Virus record (IMG/VR): IMGVR_UViG_3300035228_001969
Coordinates: 1-25,040 of that record
Length of the DNA stretch: 25,040 nt
Reading direction: 5' to 3' (one strand)
DNA from: a virus
Under the pieces are notes generated by a model. The model saw nothing but the letters and a program-made list of their open reading frames with translations, did no database searches and was not told the origin of the DNA. This document shows positions 24,001 to 25,040 of this stretch, one piece after another (the stretch's first letter is position 1; each line of letters begins with the position of its first letter). Made by a program: the position numbers and the translations under genes.

Positions 24001-25040
24001 AGTTTCTGTTCTAAGTGTCTCAGCACCAATAACACCCTGTTCTTTCCAGGAAGAATTAGAGAAGTCAACACTAGGATTAGTTCCTGCAGGAGCAGAACTT
24101 AGAACACCACCAGCACCATTCCAACTTAATGTTTCAATGGTAATGTTGTCATTAACTTGGAAGTGAACGTAGTTGTTTGCAGGGTCAAATGCATCACCAT
24201 TAGGACTGAATACTGTCCAAGTATTAGTCAGTCTAGAATCAATATAATCATTGAGTCTAATTTGTGATCCAGAAGTAATGCCAATAGCAGAGTTTGCAAC
24301 ATCAACACCATTCTGATCTTTGAATATCAACTTAACTACGTTAGTTCCATCAAAATCAATCGTAAAGATGTTGTTGTTGGGAATCTGAGTGAAGTAGTTG
24401 GAGAAGATCCAACCAAGTGAACCTGACTTACCAATTTCTTTTCCTTTGAAAAGAACATCGCCTGCTTTAGCAGCAACACCACCAAAATCAACAAATTGAT
24501 TAGTGATTAGTCTATTTCCATTTTGAGCAACTAAATTGCTGTTATTTGGAGAGATGTTAGAAGGGACGCCGTTAGTGATATGAGTCTTAAACTCATATGC
24601 CTGACCTTTTCCTCTTGCATTAAATCCAAAGATAGCAGCATTAACTCTGTTCTTGCTGATTCTAATATCACCAAGTGTTGGAGGAGCAAAGTTAGTCCTA
24701 TCAAGAGACTCATCTTGCTCATCACCAGTTACAGGATCAACAGAAGATACATTAGAACGAATAATTAACGAATCTCTAACTTCAGTTAGGTCATTATCCT
24801 GAACAGAAATAATTAGAGGCGACTGGAATACGTTTTGTTGTGAACCATCACCACCAACAACTGTAATATTCTGGTTGAACGTTACAGGAGTATCGAATGA
24901 TGTAACTAGATTTCCGATATCTTCATCATCGTCATCACTAGCACGTAATGTTGCCGACTCAAGGAATGTTTCTACACCAGTAATAGCATTGATTTTTCTA
25001 TTACCAATGTAAAGATCACCGTTAGAGTTTAGACCCGTGT
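21013..25040 (-). CDS. Giant virion structural/tail fibre protein, N-terminus outside window
   Basis: The minus-strand frame is open from the right edge to the stop at 21015-21013, giving at least 1341 codons. A TTG at 24330 is not the start: coding sequence continues upstream without a stop (for example GKEIGKSGSLGWIFSNYF just before it). The protein is rich in N, T, G, I and V with many short repeated beta segments (FVVIGDSRF, GDLTVNGGDLTVN, GDLEFYG), suggesting a trimeric beta-helical fibre. The last 140 residues (GGRKWVYT..., LPPSPLMGDMVRIIDIGG, GELVVQTPRASFGLVYAG, GWYLMDV) form a compact terminal domain of a kind I associate with large cyanophage structural proteins. Such proteins build long fibres or baseplate-linked structures. 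Exact class uncertain. Confidence 0.8.
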   Translation of the reverse strand, partial: TGLNSNGDLYIGNRKINAITGVETFLESATLRASDDDDEDIGNLVTSFDTPVTFNQNITVVGGDGSQQNVFQSPLIISVQDNDLTEVRDSLIIRSNVSSVDPVTGDEQDESLDRTNFAPPTLGDIRISKNRVNAAIFGFNARGKGQAYEFKTHITNGVPSNISPNNSNLVAQNGNRLITNQFVDFGGVAAKAGDVLFKGKEIGKSGSLGWIFSNYFTQIPNNNIFTIDFDGTNVVKLIFKDQNGVDVANSAIGITSGSQIRLNDYIDSRLTNTWTVFSPNGDAFDPANNYVHFQVNDNITIETLSWNGAGGVLSSAPAGTNPSVDFSNSSWKEQGVIGAETLRTETETIGDYKLGVNTIARSDHAASQNAFITNETEPRANLDVVGNTFISGKKILSYLTETSIIHVETNQDNAFLVGGDSANPSDISTLRVMTTNSGRLGINTAVNDVVNPINNLDRNFVVIGDSRFSDDANFQADIEVNGGDITTTNNAFNFINSNAQILNFAGDGQILNFMNNQTVDQSIAIGNSTTKQTILVGEATQTGVLKIHRNADDATIDIATVSNNATSECKITLGGAWATQADATSYTKIGTFYTGVAGNLEIGTGWGAGTSESRLYTQTRVVNLFDGDQTNTVNLATNATTFTLGSTGGTTFIRNTLNVLASAIVEGNIRLDGGLNAGILKIGRGKFATTRIPHLVGGVENPNIDFYKYETTGKIIDTAGVSQWGSTAFLVAGGQIASIDNVTNNGANSRTPGTYSFLSTTTSGAGSGATFTIIVRFDYTLDVSIESPGEGYADNEVLTITDSQLGGGGGGDLTLQVNGTNSAGTSYYLPISQPVIGDFQVGDLLFLDRASAASPDSIGTGANVISGLRDEARSEILRVIGIANIANPQDPNGYRLIVSRGAEGTGTYTDHPDGCVISKFTKQANASYITGSDLDDNGQLDEPLTGIGAGAGDVNIGVAEFGGTISTLDYIRLSSSEFVSIVELISTSPQSLIVNDGGNPAADVFKVESTTGDTYIFGDIFAGVGFNKFIVDSGTGNTITQGSLTTNNTITLRGSTFAAIKGNPAATPAYSDSQLFKLTPQGNTEFLTLSNGGRDGVVEAVTFQVDTATGSIYSTGDLEFYGTDITGVADLSEPRLIFNNSSGDFTTYGSLSALGTGTSTFGGPVVVGGDLTVNGGDLTVNSNGTTIFDVANDGAVTVAGITDYFSQTGGRKWVYTASSVVECDANVNYFINCTGNTLVKLPPSPLMGDMVRIIDIGGALTYNISMVVRADNGNGIQGETSNTGTAMLTGISPSELANYNAGELVVQTPRASFGLVYAGTTSAAGGPGAPTSLKGWYLMDV
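21499..21540 (-). repeat. 21-bp tandem repeat, two copies
   Basis: Two adjacent 21-bp units (21499-21519 and 21520-21540) differ at only a few bases and encode G-D-L-T-V-N-G then G-D-L-T-V-N-S. They look like duplicated beta-helix rungs near the C-terminus of the giant structural protein. Confidence 0.6.

Noticed and set aside
1-25040. CRISPR array, tRNA genes, insertion sequence or integrase
   Set aside because: I saw no spaced direct repeats, cloverleaf, transposase or integrase motif on either strand.

Overview
The window looks like part of a tailed-phage genome, most likely a T4-like myovirus of marine cyanobacteria (Kyanoviridae-type) or a close marine relative. The reasons are tight one-strand packing with ATGA/TAATG stop-start overlaps, an AT-rich composition, a long run of giant fibre and collar genes, several 2-oxoglutarate/Fe(II) oxygenases beside the fibres, an orphan DNA methyltransferase, and the absence of any tRNA, rRNA or bacterial housekeeping gene. 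The assignment is inferred from gene content. No terminase, capsid or polymerase gene lies in the window to fix it.

Every supported gene is on the minus strand, so transcription runs from right to left. From the right edge: (1) 21013 to beyond 25040 is a giant repetitive structural/fibre gene that enters from outside the window. (2) 18831-21009 holds two short collar-domain tail fibre genes. (3) 11558-18828 holds two glycine-rich, Ig-like fibre genes, one of 1817 residues that looks like two fibre units joined end to end. (4) 8057-11518 is a further long collar-domain fibre gene. (5) 3249-8054 is an operon-like block of four 2OG-Fe(II) oxygenases interleaved with a probable tail-fibre assembly chaperone and several small or hypothetical genes. 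(6) 1-2640 holds a hypothetical gene, a beta-class DNA methyltransferase, a ParB-like gene and the start of one more hypothetical gene, and looks like a separately controlled, early-type region.

The right two thirds build host-recognition structures. The collar proteins share a C-terminal motif (Y-I-I-K/R-A-Y or a close variant). The glycine-rich fibres share a duplicated C-terminal module, and one carries a DxSxS metal-site motif of the von Willebrand A type. The chaperone would fold or assemble fibres, and the oxygenases may hydroxylate protein side chains, possibly on the fibres themselves.

The most interesting regulatory signal is a compact element found twice, at 226-260 and 2663-2697. 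In each, a 7-bp terminator stem encloses a 6-nt loop that is itself a -35 hexamer (TTGACA or TTGACG), and a -10 hexamer follows exactly 16 nt later, after the T-run. One piece of about 35 bp thus appears both to end one transcript and to start the next. A reduced relative may lie at 4225-4254, and a perfect TTGACA-17-TATAAT promoter lies at 1423-1451.
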